Assembly (NCBI RefSeq): GCF_963082655.1
Contig: NC_081556.1
Span: forward strand, 150,180,001-150,244,000
Direction: 5' to 3'
Length of the DNA: 64,000 nucleotides
From: Stomoxys calcitrans
Taxonomy: Eukaryota; Arthropoda; Insecta; Diptera; Muscidae
This document shows positions 1 to 12,189 of the stretch, one piece after another. Made by a program: the position numbers and the translations under genes. Within the stretch, counting starts at the first letter, position 1, and the number at the start of each line of letters is the position of its first letter. Below the pieces are notes generated by a model that worked only from the letters and a program-made list of their open reading frames with translations, was not told where the DNA came from and ran no database searches.

Positions 1-1
1 A

Positions 2-242
2 TTGGGTTGCCCAAAAAGTAATTGCGGATTTTTCATATAGACGGCGTTGACAAATTTTTTCAACGGCTTGTGACTCTATAATTGCATTCTTTCTTCTGTC
101 AGTTATCAGCTGTAATTTTTAGCTTGCTTTAGAAAAAAAGTGTAAAAAAAGTATATTTGATTAAAGTTCATTCTAAGTTTTATTAAAAATGCATTTACTT
201 TTTTTTTTCAAAAAATCCGCAATTACTTTTTGGGCAACCCAA
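2..242 (+). mobile_element. mariner-derived MITE (241 bp)
   Basis: Non-autonomous element with perfect ~32-bp terminal inverted repeats beginning TTGGGTTGCCCAAAAAG, followed by TA on the right; the left TA is cut by the window edge. There is no coding capacity. The right ~85 bp (AAAATGCATTTACTTT region up to the TIR) matches, in reverse, the 3' end of the mariner at 18190, so this is a deletion derivative holding only the two untranslated ends of that family. Its TIR sequence and TA target are typical of the mariner family. A second copy, in opposite orientation, lies at 8280. Confidence 0.9.
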
Positions 243-244
243 TA

Positions 245-815
245 TAAATCAATGTTTCAAAAAATCTATCTTGATCTTTAGAAGCTTCTCAGACATTGAG
301 TTCACTAGAAATTAGTATTCCTTGCTATTTGCTTTATTTTTTCATCAACTACTTAAATTCCAAGAAATGTTGTATATGAATTCATGATTTTTTCCCTAGA
401 AGATATCTGAATGTTTTCTTTTGAAGAAAAAAAAAACTCAAATGACACGTTATTACCTTTTGCTATAATTCAAATGATTCATTAGCAATTGCGTGTAACT
501 GTTGCTCAGTTCAATAGGGCTTCGAATTCTCTGTTTTTATTTCTTTGAAAAATTTTAATGGAAAATGGAAGCAGCAAAAGAAGGAGGAACTTTTGCGGTT
601 ATTAATCAAAGAAGCGACATGTATCGCATGATTATTGCTCCGTATGCCGCCCTACATCAATTGATTGATGCTGATGATGATGGCAATGATTGACTGATTG
701 ATGAGTGGCATAAAAACACATAAATGTATGATTTTTTCAAATGCAAAGCTTATATAAAGAACAAAAAATGATTCATTACCGTTATACATGCATGCTAAAG
801 AAAAACGTCATATTT
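245..815. other. low-copy AT-rich DNA, no gene seen
   Basis: AT-rich sequence without a repeat structure or an open frame I can support. It separates the MITE from the DD41D element. There are poly-A/T runs but no splice-bounded exon. Confidence 0.5.
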
Positions 816-818
816 TTA

Positions 819-1539
819 AAGGGTGATTTTTTAGCTATTATCTTTTTGGCAACACTGGTTTATACAGCTCACGCACGTTTCGTGTTTTGTTTCACTGTCA
901 AACATCTTCGGGTTGGTCTATAATTTAACCATGAACCATGAACGCTTGCAAATAATTGAATTTTATTATCAAAATGCGTGCTCTGTTAAGAAATTTCAAC
1001 GCGCGCTTCTTGTATTCAGCGACGAAGCTCATTTTCGGCTCAATGGGTACATATATAAGCGGAATTGTCGATTTTGGAGTGAAGTTTAGCCAGAAGCATT
1101 GCCAGATCTACCAATGCATCCAGAAAAAGTCACAGTTTGATGGGGTTTATAGGCTGGTGGCATCATTGGACCGTACTTCTTCAAAGATGATACGAATCGT
1201 AACGTAACTGTAAATGGTGTGGAGTGCTACCGGGAGATGATATCCAACATTTTTTTTTTTGCCCAAAATGCAAGGGCTTGACTTGCATGATATGTGGTTT
1301 CAACAAGACATTGCCACATGCCACACAGCACGCGTAACAATGGACTTATTGAGAGGCGAGTTCGGGGAACATTTTATTTCACATTCGGGTCCGTTCAATT
1401 GGCCGCCTAGATGGTGCGATTTAACGCCTTTAGACTATTTTTTGTGGGTCTATGTTAAACCATATTCAAAATTTTTATTTGAATTTTAAATGTGTTTGTT
1501 TTTGAAAAACTTTCCTATAGTTCTTAAAAAATCACCCTT
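819..1539 (+). mobile_element. decayed DD41D (rosa-like) Tc1/mariner element, 721 bp
   Basis: Bounded by TA dinucleotides (817-818 and 1540-1541) with short inverted ends: AAGGGTGATTTTTTA on the left and its complement on the right (~15 bp). It encodes a broken transposase (931-1489) whose last two catalytic aspartates are 41 residues apart, which is the DD41D spacing of the rosa-like group. It is shorter than an autonomous element because the DNA-binding part is deleted. The 5' leader differs from that of the 607-bp copies at 15089 and 53769, so two subfamilies are present. A truncated tip of this subfamily occurs at 32092. Confidence 0.88.
931..1489 (+). pseudogene. DD41D transposase pseudogene
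   Basis: The reading begins MNHERLQIIEFYYQNACSVK at 931, the start of the helix-turn-helix domain. After about 27 residues it jumps directly to VFSDEAHF, the first catalytic aspartate, so most of the DNA-binding and linker region is missing. In-frame stops follow (1087-1089 and others near 1138-1150). A later open stretch (1259-1489) carries HDMWFQQD with the second aspartate and CDLTPLDYFLW with the third, 41 residues apart. The C-terminal tail ends early in KFLFEF. It cannot make an active enzyme: internal deletion plus several stops and a frame change near the T-run at 1250. The family assignment rests on these motifs. Confidence 0.88.
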
Positions 1540-1559
1540 TATATATTATACCCAAACCT

Positions 1560-2012
1560 ATCATTTTATTTATTTTTTACAAAATTTTCAATTGTTGTAA
1601 TTCTTTTTTTCTTCCCTTCCTGGAAGGAGGGAAGAGGTTTCCGATCGGATACCTGAGATGAACCTCGAAGTCGAGTGCGAGGCACTGCTGCCATCGGCAC
1701 AGTCTTGAATTCAGGGAACCCTAATATTGCCATCTGCAAGATCATGTTATACAGATGGATCAAAGCACTCAGTATTTGTGCAAGAGGCAATCAGTATTTG
1801 TGCAAAAGCCGGTGCCATCCGGCCTCTTACTGAGACTCTTCGCTCGATACCACTGATTGTCCTCAACTGCCGTTGCAGCTACTCTGTATGGAGCATTCCA
1901 CTATCCGCAACTGTGGACACGCCCGGTAGCTTGCTAGCTTCTGGTGACAGCAATGAACCTCACACAGATTGGACCTGTGTAGTGCTTACAGCTATTCCGT
2001 GCCGCGCACGGT
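1560..2012. repeat. moderately GC-richer dispersed repeat, unassigned
   Basis: This segment is clearly less AT-rich than its flanks and resembles degenerate transposon sequence. A short open frame (1727-2023) contains YTDGSK, a motif also seen in LINE RNase H domains, but nothing else of that domain can be read, so I do not call it one. It runs straight into the family A repeat array. Confidence 0.4.
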
Positions 2013-4000
2013 CCATATTTTGATATAGCTACCACATAAAACGATCTTGGATCCTGACTTCTTGAGCCACTAGAGGTCGCAATTCTCATCTGATTTGGGT
2101 GAAATTTTGCATGAAGTGTTTTGTTATGTCTTCCAAGAACTGTGCTAAGTATGATTCAAAACGATCCATAACCTGATATAGCTGCCATATAAACCGATCT
2201 GGGATCTTGACTTCTTGAGCCACTAGAGGGCGCAATTCTCATCTGATTTGGATAAAATTTTGCATGAAGTGTTTTGTTATGTCTTCCAACAACTGTGCTA
2301 AGTATGGTGCAAAATGGTCCATATCCTGATATAGCTGCCATATAAACAGATCTGGGATCTTGACATCTTGAGCCACTAGAGGGCGCAATTTTCAAAATTT
2401 GTACAACATGCTTCTCCCATAAGTGTCTAAAATGGTCTGAATCGATCTATAGCCTCAAACAGCTCCCATGTAAACCGAGCTCACGATTTTACTTCTTGAA
2501 CCTCTAGAGGGCATAGTTCTTACCTGATTTAGGCGAAATTTTGCGCATCGACTTCTTCTAGATGGCGCACTTCTTACCCGATTTAGCTGAAATTTTGTAC
2601 TACGACGTTTTCTATGAAATTTAAGGGATGTACCAAGTATGGTTCGAATCGGTCTAAAATCTAATATAGCTCCCATATAAACCGTCCTCCCGATTTTACT
2701 TCCTGAGCCTCTAGAGAGTGTCGTTCTTATCCGTTTTAGTTGAAATTTTGCACAGTGACTTCTTCTATGCCCCCTTGTGTACGCGCCAATTATGTTCTGA
2801 AAGGGCCCAAAGCCTGATATAGCTCCCATATTAACCAATCTCCCGATTTTAATTCTTTAGCCTCTAGAGGGCGTAATTCATATCCGATTTAGCTGAAATT
2901 TTGCACAGTGACTTCTTCTAGAGGAGGCAATTATTATCCGATTTGGCTGCAATTTTTGTACTACAACGTCTTCCATGTCATTTAATGGGTGTACCAAGTA
3001 TGGTTCGAATCGGTCTAAAACCTCATATGGCTCCCATATAAACCATTCTCCCGATTTAAATTTTTTAACCTCTAGAGGGCGTAATTATTATCCGATTTAG
3101 TTGAAATTTTGCGCAGTGACTTCTTCTAGAGGGGGCAATTATTATCCGATTCGGCTGAAATTTTGTACTATGACGTCTTCTATGACATTTATGGGATGTA
3201 CCAAGTATGGTCTGAATCGGCCCAAAACCTGTTCTAGCTCCCATATAAACAATTCTCCCGATTTGACTTCCTGAGCCTCTAGAGGGGGTAAATTCTTATC
3301 CAATTTAGCTGAAATTTTGCGCAGTGACTTCTTCTAGAGGGCGCTATTATTATCCAATATGGCAGAAATTTTATACTACGATGACTTCTATCACATTTAA
3401 TGGATGTACCAAATATGGTTCGAATGGGTCTAAAACCTTATATAGATCCCATATATAAACCGACCTCCCGATTTGACTTCTTGAGCCACTAGAGGGCGCA
3501 GTTCTTGTCCGATTTGACTGCCATTTTGCACGTGGTCTTTTGGTCTCACTTCCAGCAACTGCGCTAACTATGGTTCAAATCGGTCCATAACCTGATATAG
3601 CTGATATATAAACCGATCTTGGGTCTAGACTTATTGAGCCTCTAGAGGGCGCAATTCCAGTCCGATTGGACTGAAATTTAGCATGAGGTGTTTTGTTATC
3701 TTTTCCAATAACTGTATTAAGTATGATTCAAATCGGTTCATAATCTGTTATAGCTGTCATATAAATCGATCTTAGATCTTGACTTCTTAAGCCTCTAGAG
3801 GGCGCAATTCTTATCCGATTTGACGTGGTGTTTTGGTATCACTTCCAACAACTGCGCTAAGTATAGATCAAATAAGTCCATGTTTTTAAACATCTTCCAT
3901 ATAAACCGATCTTGGGTCTTGATTTCTTGAGCTTCAAGAGGGCGCAATTCTTATCCGATTTGGCTGAAATTTTGCGTGAGGTGTTTTGTTATGACTTCGG
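2013..4000 (-). repeat. dispersed repeat family A array, ~155-bp units
   Basis: About a dozen diverged units, each with the order ATATAGCTGCCATATAAACC, then CTTCTTGAGCC, CTAGAGGGCGCAATTCT, GATTTGGCTGAAATTTTGC and a segment ending AAATCGGTCCATAACCTG. Adjacent units start about 153-155 bp apart near 2026, 2181 and 2334. Between ~2530 and 3420 the units are longer and contain an extra module (TTGTACTACGACG, TACCAAGTATGG). Short open frames inside it are repeat artefacts: similar peptides recur in every unit. The orientation is called minus relative to the copy at 12190. The family also occurs at 12190-13957, 21381 and 41196. Confidence 0.85.
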
Positions 4001-4960
4001 TATATATTTTAAAATTTTTTTTTTATTCTTTAATTTTTTATTTATTTTTTTTTTTTTTTAATTTGTTTACTCTTTATTCAGTTTTTCGTATTTATTTTTT
4101 ATTTTTGTTTTAATTTGTTTTTGTAATATGTTTACTATTATTTTCACCCCCTCCTCCTCTGTCTATAGTGTTGAATTTAGCTAAAAATTATGACGAATTC
4201 TTTGTATGCAATTTTTTCGAAAGTCAAACACCTAAGAAATATTGCCGAAATTCTCTTACAAAATCAACCAACAATGTAATCGATTTATATATATTTTATT
4301 ATTGTTCCGTTTACTAAACAAATTAACACTTTTTTTCGTTTGAAAAAAAAGACACCACTATTTACAAATTACAGCTGTATTACTTCCGTTGTTCGTTTCA
4401 TATTACCAAAAAAAAAAAAATATGGTGGCGCTGGTAGCGTTGTGGTGGTGGTGGTGGTCCTCCTATCGATTACACTTGTATTGGAAGTACACTTATACTG
4501 CGCACACACTACATTATTATATGTGTGGATGAGTAATTGTTTTCACTTCCCCTCAACCATTCGCGCAACAACCCTGCCAGGTAAACCATGACTAAGTTAT
4601 TTATTGTTGAGTAGTACAACAAAAAAAACATCGAAACCGATGTAGATGATTTAACTTAAGTTAGTCTTTTAAATATTGACACAAATGTAGGGTTTTAAAT
4701 TTCCGTTTACCTAAGAAACTATAACAACAAAAATAGGTTTGAATACGTCAGCAACACATAAAAGATCAAAAAATAATTGAAAGGTTTTTTTTTTACACAC
4801 AAAAAAATTAAAACGAATATAAATAATTTTTTAGCTTGTATGCTGAGAAAATTCGATTTTAAATTATTTTATGTAAAATATTTGAATAGAATTGCAGAAT
4901 TGATCGAAAGATTTTCTTCGTTATGGTTTACTAAGAAAATATTATTTGAAATAAACCAGT
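4001..4960. other. AT-rich low-copy DNA with short microsatellites
   Basis: Starts with T-rich tracts (4010-4130). A GGT-rich trinucleotide patch lies near 4437-4460. Small open frames (4340-4591, 4777-4962) show no recognizable domain and are not supported as genes. Confidence 0.45.
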
Positions 4961-6402
4961 AAGTAAGGGCAAAACTCGGGCGGTACCGACTGTATAATAC
5001 CCTACACCTACTCTATAAGTTCAATGTGGGAGCTTTATCCAATTCTGAACCAATTTTGATGGACCTCGGCGATTAAATATATGTCAAACAGTAATAACTA
5101 CGGTTGACAAATGACAACATTATAGCAAATTACCCAAAATCTGACGAACCTATAGGTGGGAGCTATATCTAATTCTGAACCGATTCCAACAGACTTCTCA
5201 GAAAATGTGGTAGTCGTCGAGGAAAGCGTTGTGCAAAATTTTTGAAAGATTGGTCAAACAATGAGCTTGCAGTGGCTCTAGGAGTGAAAATCGGGCGATA
5301 TATATATTTGGGAGCTATATCTAAATCTAAACCGATTACCATGAAATTATCTAGTAATGTGAACAGTCGTAAAAAAATCCTTCCTGCCGAATTTCGAGAG
5401 AATCGGCTAACAAATTATCACTTTTTTGCAATATTTCTCAAAATCGGACGAACATATATATGTGAGAGCTATATCTAAATCTGAACCGATTGCGAGCAAA
5501 CTCCTCAGATACTGTGGCAGTCGTCGAGGAAAGCATTGTGCAAAATGTTGGCAAGATTGGTCAAACAATGAGCTTGCAGTGGCTCTAGGAGTGAAAATCG
5601 GGCGATATATATATAAGAGAGCTATATCTAAATCCGAAGCGATTTCCATGAAATTATCCAGTAATGTTGACAGTCGTAAAAAAATCCTTCCTGCCAAATT
5701 TCGAGAGAATCGGTTTACAAATGACCATTTTATAGCATTATTTCTGCAAATTGGACGAACATATATATGGGAGCTATATCCAAATCTGAACCGATTTCAA
5801 GAAAACCTTTCATAAATTGTGGTAATCGTCGAAGAAGGCGTTGTACAAAATTTTGAGAAGATTGGTCAATAAATGCGCTTGCAATGGCTCTAGGAGTGAA
5901 AATCGGGCGATATATATATATATGAGAGCTATATCTGAATCTGAACCGATTTCTTTGAAATTCACCAATAAAGCCGAGGGTTACAAGAATTTCCTTCCTG
6001 CCAAATTTCGAGAGAATCGGTTAACAAATGGGCATTTAATTGCACTATTACTGAAAATCGGACGAACATATATTGAGAGCTATATCCAAATCTGATCCGA
6101 TTTTTTCCAATTTCAAAAGCCTTCGTCTCTAGGCCGCAAAACATTCTCATACCAGATTTGAAGACGATCGGATGAAAATTGCGACCTGTAGTTTGTACAC
6201 AAATTAACATGGGCAGACGGACAGACAGCCGAACGGACAGACGGGCATACAGACAGACAGACATAGCTAAATCGAATCTGAAAGTGGTTCTGAGTCGATC
6301 TGTATACTTATCAATGGCTCTATCTCTCTTCGTTCTGGGTGTTACAAACAAATGCTCTAAGTTATAATACCCAGTGCCACAGTGTTGGTGTAGGGTATAA
6401 AT
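4961..6402 (+). repeat. dispersed repeat family B element
   Basis: Begins AAGTAAGGGCAAAACTCGGG and ATAATACCCTACACC, and ends GGTGTAGGGTATAAAT, so the two ends hold an inverted copy of TATACCCTACACC. The interior consists of ~155-160-bp modules around GAGCTATATCTAAATCTGAA, TTCGAGAGAATCGG and GGACGAACATATATATG, with an alternating module containing AGTCGTCGAGGAAAGC. The right part holds GACAGACGG-type runs. Several short open frames read across modules and give near-repeated peptides; they are not genes. Reversed copies are at 13959-15890 and 24059-24840. I do not know its class; the terminal inverted motif suggests a non-autonomous DNA element. Confidence 0.75.
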
Positions 6403-7130
6403 ACTAAATAAAATATAAGAAAATTTTTCAAAAGTTTCAAAATTTTTCTCTTAGTAGTAAAATTTTTTTTTTCTTAAAAAGTAAAAAATTTTTCTTGAAA
6501 AAAATTTTTTTTTGTTTAAATTTTCCATAAAAGGGTTTAAATTTTTCTTAAAAAAATTCAAAAACAATTTTTTTATAAGTTGAAAAATTTTCTAAATACG
6601 TTGAAAATTTTACTTAATAAATAGAACATTTTTCTTAATAAGTTGACAATTTTTCTTAATAAATTGAACATTTTTCTTAAAAAGTTGAGGTTATAGTTTT
6701 TGTTGTTGTTTTTTTTTATAGGTTTCTAGCAATTTTTTTTCTCATATTTTTAAATTGTTTAAATTTTCTTATTTTAGTTTAAATTTTTTTTATTTGTTTT
6801 ATATTCCTAATTTTAAAATAAATAATTTTCTTTTTCTTAATATTTTTCAATTTTAATATTTATTAATTAATTTTTTTTATTTTTTCTTGTTACAATTTAT
6901 TTTTTTTTTTTTTAGTTCCATCAAAGTTCGCAAACATTTCATATTCTTGGAAAATGGTGTAAGCTTTTATTTTTTATGAAAGTTCAAACAAAAATTTTTC
7001 TAACTGTAAATTTTGTCAAAATGTTATTTTTACACATATTTTGCCACATATATTGGCAAAATAATTATTTTTTATACAAAATTCCGTCAAATTTTGACCT
7101 TAATAAGAAATTATTTTTTTTTCCTGTGCA
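6403..7130. repeat. AT-rich low-complexity tract
   Basis: Degenerate repetition of AAATTTTTCTTAAAAAGTTG-like units at 6420-6690, followed by T-rich sequence. It resembles, at lower order, the AAAATTTT-based arrays elsewhere in the window. Confidence 0.6.
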
Positions 7131-8277
7131 TAAATGAAAGCCCAACAAACCTCTTCCCAAACCTCTGAAAGCCCAACAAACCTCTTCCCCTAATTACAAC
7201 AATAAAGTTTCGTCCAACCTCAATGAACTAAAACTTCCGTCGTTTTGACAAGTTTTTCGATGACTGTTTTCACAGTGGAAGTGGAAGTTAAACGATGACA
7301 AGTTGAGCGTTTAAAATTTTTTTGATTTCGTTATGCGGTTCAAAACGCATATCCGTTACAGCAAGACAAGTGCGTGGGTTGTCGTTGAGTTGATCACATC
7401 AAGTCCCCCTACCCTTCGATTCTCTGCTTGTGTTTCTCTTTTTTTTTGGTGTTGTAATTTGAGCTCTTGTATGTTTTCTTTATGATTATGCCATTTTTGT
7501 TTGTTCACCCAATTAAATGTGTGATCTTTTTAACCCAGTCTGTGAGTCTGTGGCATTTATTAAATAAAAATGACCTCTGGCCAGGGCTGGGCTGGGCACT
7601 GCCCAAACAGACGCAAAGAAGTCTGGCACTGACTGACTTGAAGCCTATAAATTTACATCAAACCATTTTACAGTTGATGACGGGACGGGATATTGGGGTA
7701 ACCTTGAAACTTATATGCCTTGGATTTGATTGAAGGTTTGTTTGTCGTTTTGCTGCTAACATAAAAATAAAATAAAATTCTCAATGGTGTTAAAAACAAA
7801 AAACAAAAAAAACAAACTAGCATTAAAGAGGCCATTTAGATGCAGGTGTCTTCTGGTCTGCAATGCGTTTTTGAAATATGGGAGAATATGTTTAAGGCTT
7901 GAATGATTTATTTAATGGGATGTATTTGGAAGCATTTCATAAACTTTTAATGCATTTTCCAATTTAGGTGGCTTTAAAGAACTTTTGATTACAAATTTTA
8001 AAGACACGCATTGATAACAATGACATAATCTTCCCACGGTGTAAAATTTCACCGAGTGACAGCTGGAATATATAGGGGACAGGTTTTTTAGTGAATTAGG
8101 TATGAGAGGAGTGGTCCATCGCCTATAGCTTTTGGGCCAAGGAATAAAGAAAATAGCATGGCGACCCGGGTGCGATGGCACTATACCGGGCATCACCTTT
8201 GCGTCCGAGGAAACCATCGGGAAGATAACAGAGTGGAGTGTACCAGAAACTTACACAGCAAGCGATCACCAGTATAT
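7131..8277. other. low-copy DNA, no gene seen
   Basis: Contains a short direct repeat (GAAAGCCCAACAAACCTCTT at 7137 and again at 7167) and otherwise unique-looking sequence. The small frames at 7467-7733 and 7912-8217 have no recognizable motif. The second MITE is inserted at its right end. Confidence 0.45.
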
Positions 8278-8279
8278 TA

Positions 8280-8516
8280 TTGGGTTGCCCAAAAAGTAAT
8301 TGCGGATTTTTTAAAAGAAAGTAAATGCATTTTTAATAAAACTTAGAATGAACTTAATCAATTATACTTTTTTTACACGTTTTTTTCTAAAGCAAGTTAA
8401 AAGTAACAGCTGATAACTGACAGAAGAAAGAATGCAATTACAGAGTCACAAGCTGTGAAAAAATTTGTCAACGCCGACTATATGAAAAATCCGCAATTAC
8501 TTTTTGGGCAACCCAA
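8280..8516 (-). mobile_element. mariner-derived MITE, second copy (237 bp)
   Basis: Same family as the element at 2-242 but inverted. TIRs start TTGGGTTGCCCAAAAAG, and TA lies on both sides (8278-8279 and 8517-8518). The left ~85 bp (TTTTTTAAAAGAAAGTAAAT onward) is closely similar to the first 85 bp of the mariner at 18190. No coding capacity. Confidence 0.92.
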
Positions 8517-8577
8517 TATGTTCTCATATAATACTGGGAGGGACACAGCTAATGAGGGAATGAGCACAAGAGACAGG

Positions 8578-8660
8578 AGGCCACCGTAGCGCAGAGGTTA
8601 ACATGTCCGCCTATGACGCTGAACGCCTGGGTTCGAATCCTGGCGAGACCATCAGCAGTG
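8578..8660 (+). mobile_element. tRNA-derived SINE, head only
   Basis: GGAGGCCACCGTAGCGCAGA followed by an A-box-like TAGCGCAGAGGTTAACA and a B-box-like GGGTTCGAATCC, then GAGACCATCAG. This is the 5' tRNA-like head of the SINE that recurs at 14138, 22386, 22627 and 22868. The body is missing after ATCAGCAG. The head could be scored as a tRNA by folding programs, but it lacks a convincing acceptor stem. Confidence 0.8.
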
Positions 8661-8829
8661 ACGGACGTGATAACAATGAAGAGACACAGCGGCGTAGAGT
8701 ACGAGTTTATTTTCTTTTCGAGATGGTTAAAATGGTATTTACCATTATAGAGGCGTTTTCGCAACAAATTCTGTATGAGTACAACATACCAACGTACGGC
8801 CCTTGAAGCCTTCGCACCTAATATGGCTA

Positions 8830-10842
8830 AGGAGTAATTGTAACCAAATTACGAAACGCGTCATTCCGCTTTTCGTATAGGCTCAAACAAGGCTGAACTG
8901 ATAACCTTCAAATTTTCACAGATTGTGTAGGTTGGTCTGGAAGGAAACATAGGCTTTATTATTTTTTGATATCGGAAGGGGGGCGGACCCTCCCCCTTAC
9001 TCCAAGAGCACTACCCACAAAAAAAAGTGTACCGATCGGGACAATATGGGATTTAAATGAAAGGTATTCAAGAGTAGATTACGAATTTCATAATAAAAGT
9101 TGGGTCCAAGTACCTGTGGGGCCGCCCCAGCCCCAAAACCCTTTAAAAATAGGTTTATTTGACGATCATGACAATATGGGACTCAAATGAAAGGTATTCG
9201 GGAGAAGATTACGAATATGGTATGGAATTAGGAAATGGTTTTATAAGTTATTGATAACGGAAGGGGGCGGACTGTCCCAAAAACACCACCCAAAATTAAA
9301 AGTGGACCGATAAGGACAATATGGGTATCAAATGAAAAGTATGCGGGAATAGATTACGAATCTGGCATACAAACTCATGTCGAAGTATAGGGCGTGAAAA
9401 GTATGCGGGAATAGATTACGAATATGGCATACAAACTCATGTCAAGTATAGGGCGTCACCCCACCCCCACAAAAACGTCCAAAATGGGCATATTTGCCAA
9501 TCACGAACATAGGGGATTAGATTTGTTTGTTACCTATAGACTGAAAAACGGCAGAATCGATTTTCTCGAAATTTTCGCATATTCTGTAGGTTGTTCTGGA
9601 AGGAAACATAGGCTATATAATTTTTCGATATCGAAAGGGGGAAGGACCCTCCCCCTTAGCCAAAAATCAAAAGTGGACCGATCGGAACAATATAGGTATC
9701 AAATGAAAGGTATTGGAGAGTACAATACGAATATGGTATTAAAATTTGAGTCAAAGTACCCATTGGGCCGCCCCAACCTCAAAACTTCCTTAAACAGACA
9801 TATTGGACATTCATTTCAATATGGAGCTCAAATGAAAGGTATTCAGGAGTAGATTTCGAATGTGGCTTACAAAATCAGATCGAAGTAAAGGGGGTCATGC
9901 CAACCCTTTAAAAACGCCATTAGACCCATTATGACTATAGGATATTTGGCTGAACCGATTTTCTTAAAATTTTCATAGATTGTGTACGTTTGTCTGGAAG
10001 GAAACATAGGCTATATAATTTTTAGATATCGGGTGGAGGCGGATCCTCCCCCTTACCCCAAAAAATGCCACCCATATCCGGAAGTTGTCCGATGGGCATA
10101 ATAAGGATATCAAATGTAAGGTATTGGAGAGCAGAAAATGAATATGGTATTAAAATTTGGCTTCAAGTACCCAGCGGGGCCCCTCCCAACCCTAAATCTC
10201 TTCTAAACAGATAAAGTCGAAATTCATGTCAATATGGGACTCAAATGAAAAGTATTAGGCAGTAGATTACAAATATGGCATAACACATTATGGTCCATGT
10301 AAAGGGAGGATGCCCACCCCCAAAATACCCCCAAATGGGCATTGTAGCCGGCCATGGCTATATGGGACTCAAATGAAAGGTATTAGGGAGTAGATAACGA
10401 ATATGGCATTAAAATTTGCCTTCAAGTCTAGGTGGCGCTTTTCCTCCTAAAGATAAGTCAAATGGTTTATTTGACCCATTATGACAATATGGGACTCAAA
10501 TGAAAGGTATTCGGGAGTAGAAAACGAATTTGATATCCAATTTTGGAGCCAAATGTTTTGGCGTACGCCCTAAAGCACCCCCTAAAATGAACTTCATTTC
10601 CGTTGGGAATAAAGAACGATTTTGATATCTAATTTCAGTGCAAAGTGCCGGTGGCCGCCCCAACCCCAAAATACCCTCCAAACGGTTCATATTTACCGGC
10701 CAAGGCAATATGGGTCTCAAATTAAAGGGATTTGGAAATGCAGCACAAATTTAAAATCCATATTTGAGTCGAAATGTCTGAGGTGCCATCCCTCCCCTAA
10801 TGAGAACATTACCTTACTAAGGAAGTACATTACCATCAGGAA
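8830..10842 (+). repeat. dispersed repeat family C block
   Basis: Diverged modules recur every ~100-140 bp. The core reads ACAATATGGGACTCAAATGA, then AAGGTATTCGGGAGTAGATT, followed by a C-rich stretch (GCCGCCCCAACCCCAAAA) and a longer opening module (GGAAACATAGGCTATATAAT, then GATATCGGAAGGGGGCGGAC). A local 62-bp tandem duplication starts at 9334 and 9396. No open frame is conserved between modules. A reversed block of the same family is at 23186-24055. Confidence 0.8.
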
Positions 10843-10925
10843 CCGAGAGGGGGCAAATTCTCACACATCAATGAGTGCTTTCCGATTCAAGTATAAACTC
10901 AATGATAAGGGACAAAGGTTGTAAA
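10843..10925 (-). mobile_element. SINE 3'-body fragment, antisense
   Basis: Reverse complement of the SINE segment that reads CCCTTATCATTGAGCTTAAA, then CTTGAATCGGACTGCACTCA and TGTGAGAAGTTTGCCCC. Head and tail are absent. It sits at the right end of the family C block. Confidence 0.75.
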
Positions 10926-12012
10926 GGTATAAAAAGTCAATTCAATAAACAACTGCCTCAGAATTATTATCCAAATAGGGTCCCATTTAAATTTCCCAAT
11001 AAATTTTTTTTGTTGGTTTATATATTTTTGAAATTTTCTTACATTTAAGTTAAAATTTTCTTACATATAATAATTTTTAATTAAGTTAAAATATTTACAA
11101 TACATACATGTATATATCCCTTAATGCGCGTTCGTAAATCCTTCAGGAAGACCATATTTATAGCCAGAGAAGTCATAATAATGGCGAAGATGATGATAAA
11201 AAGGGAAAGCACAACGACCACATTGTTTTGCGTCAATGAAAAATATTTTTTTTTTATTACAAAAAAATATATTTTTCCAGTTTTTTTACAACTTTTTATG
11301 ATTTAAGCATTTCACAATTTTTTTTTAACTTTTTTTTTTAAATATACATTCCTTTTTATTTCAGGACAAAATTAAATTTTTTTCTATATAAAAAAAAAAA
11401 CAAAATATAAATACACACACTCCCATTTACGTATAGGGACCACAAATGCTTTATATATTAACTCAATTATTTGGACAGAATGACAAAAATTATAAATTAT
11501 ACTCGTATACCACAAGACCGAACGAGCAGGAACGGAGAACGGAGGCGAAACCGAGACACAAAAAAAAAACGCTAACAAATACAACGCAATTCCTCCAATG
11601 GCGTTGACAAATTTATTTTTGTACTTTCTTTGCTGGCGCAAAAGAAAAATTTTTTGGGAGATTTTCGCAAATTTTCTTAAATGGGGATAGCGAGCGTATG
11701 CCCGGATAAATTTATTGATACGTAATTTCCATTTAAGCAGCTAACATCTTAAATGTTGCAAATTGTTTTGTAGGCACTGGTGGTTGGTTTTTTTGTTGCA
11801 GTCTTAGCACATAAGGCAGAGTGGATGTGGTTGCCCATAAAAAAAAAAAACAAAAATTCTGACGACAACAATGCTGATGATGATGTGCAAGATAATGATG
11901 AGTAAGACAAGAAAGGCAAACAAACCTGCAAAGAAAAATGAAACATTGTGTTATTAGTTTAAATGTTAATGACAAAAAAAACGGGTATATACACTGAGAA
12001 AAAAGATATATA
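10926..12012. other. AT-rich low-copy DNA, no gene seen
   Basis: Mostly AT-rich, with T and A runs at 11240-11400. Open frames on the minus strand (11384-11641, 11733-12035) are hydrophobic because of poly-A/T runs and show no domain. Confidence 0.45.
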
Positions 12013-12185
12013 CTGATTTTGGTAATAAAATTCAATGATTTGCAAGCGTTGCTCGTTAGTAAGTCTATTCATGATGAAATGTCAAAGCATACTGAGCATC
12101 TTTCTCTTTGACACCATGTCTGAAATCCCACGTGATCTGTCAAATACTAATGCATGAAAATCCTAACCTCAAAAAAATCACCCTT
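12013..12185 (-). mobile_element. solo terminal arm of the 607-bp DD41D element
   Basis: About 173 bp essentially identical to the right 195-bp arm of the elements at 15089 and 53769, from ACTGATTTTGGTAATAAAAT to the terminal AAAAAAATCACCCTT, followed by TA. Read on the minus strand it carries the transposase start (MNRLTNEQRLQIIEFYY). The rest of the element is missing: a deletion or broken copy. Confidence 0.88.
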
Positions 12186-12189
12186 TATT

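Noticed and set aside
1727..2023. RNase H domain suggested by YTDGSK
   Set aside because: Only this one motif is readable; nothing else of the fold is present in that frame or its neighbours.
2156..2838. Recurrent peptides (SQDPRSVYMAAISGYG) as a protein family
   Set aside because: They come from family A repeat units in whichever frame is open; stops and frame changes between units.
8578..8660. Functional tRNA gene
   Set aside because: A/B boxes are present, but the same head recurs with a fixed non-tRNA body; acceptor stem is not paired, so it is a SINE head.
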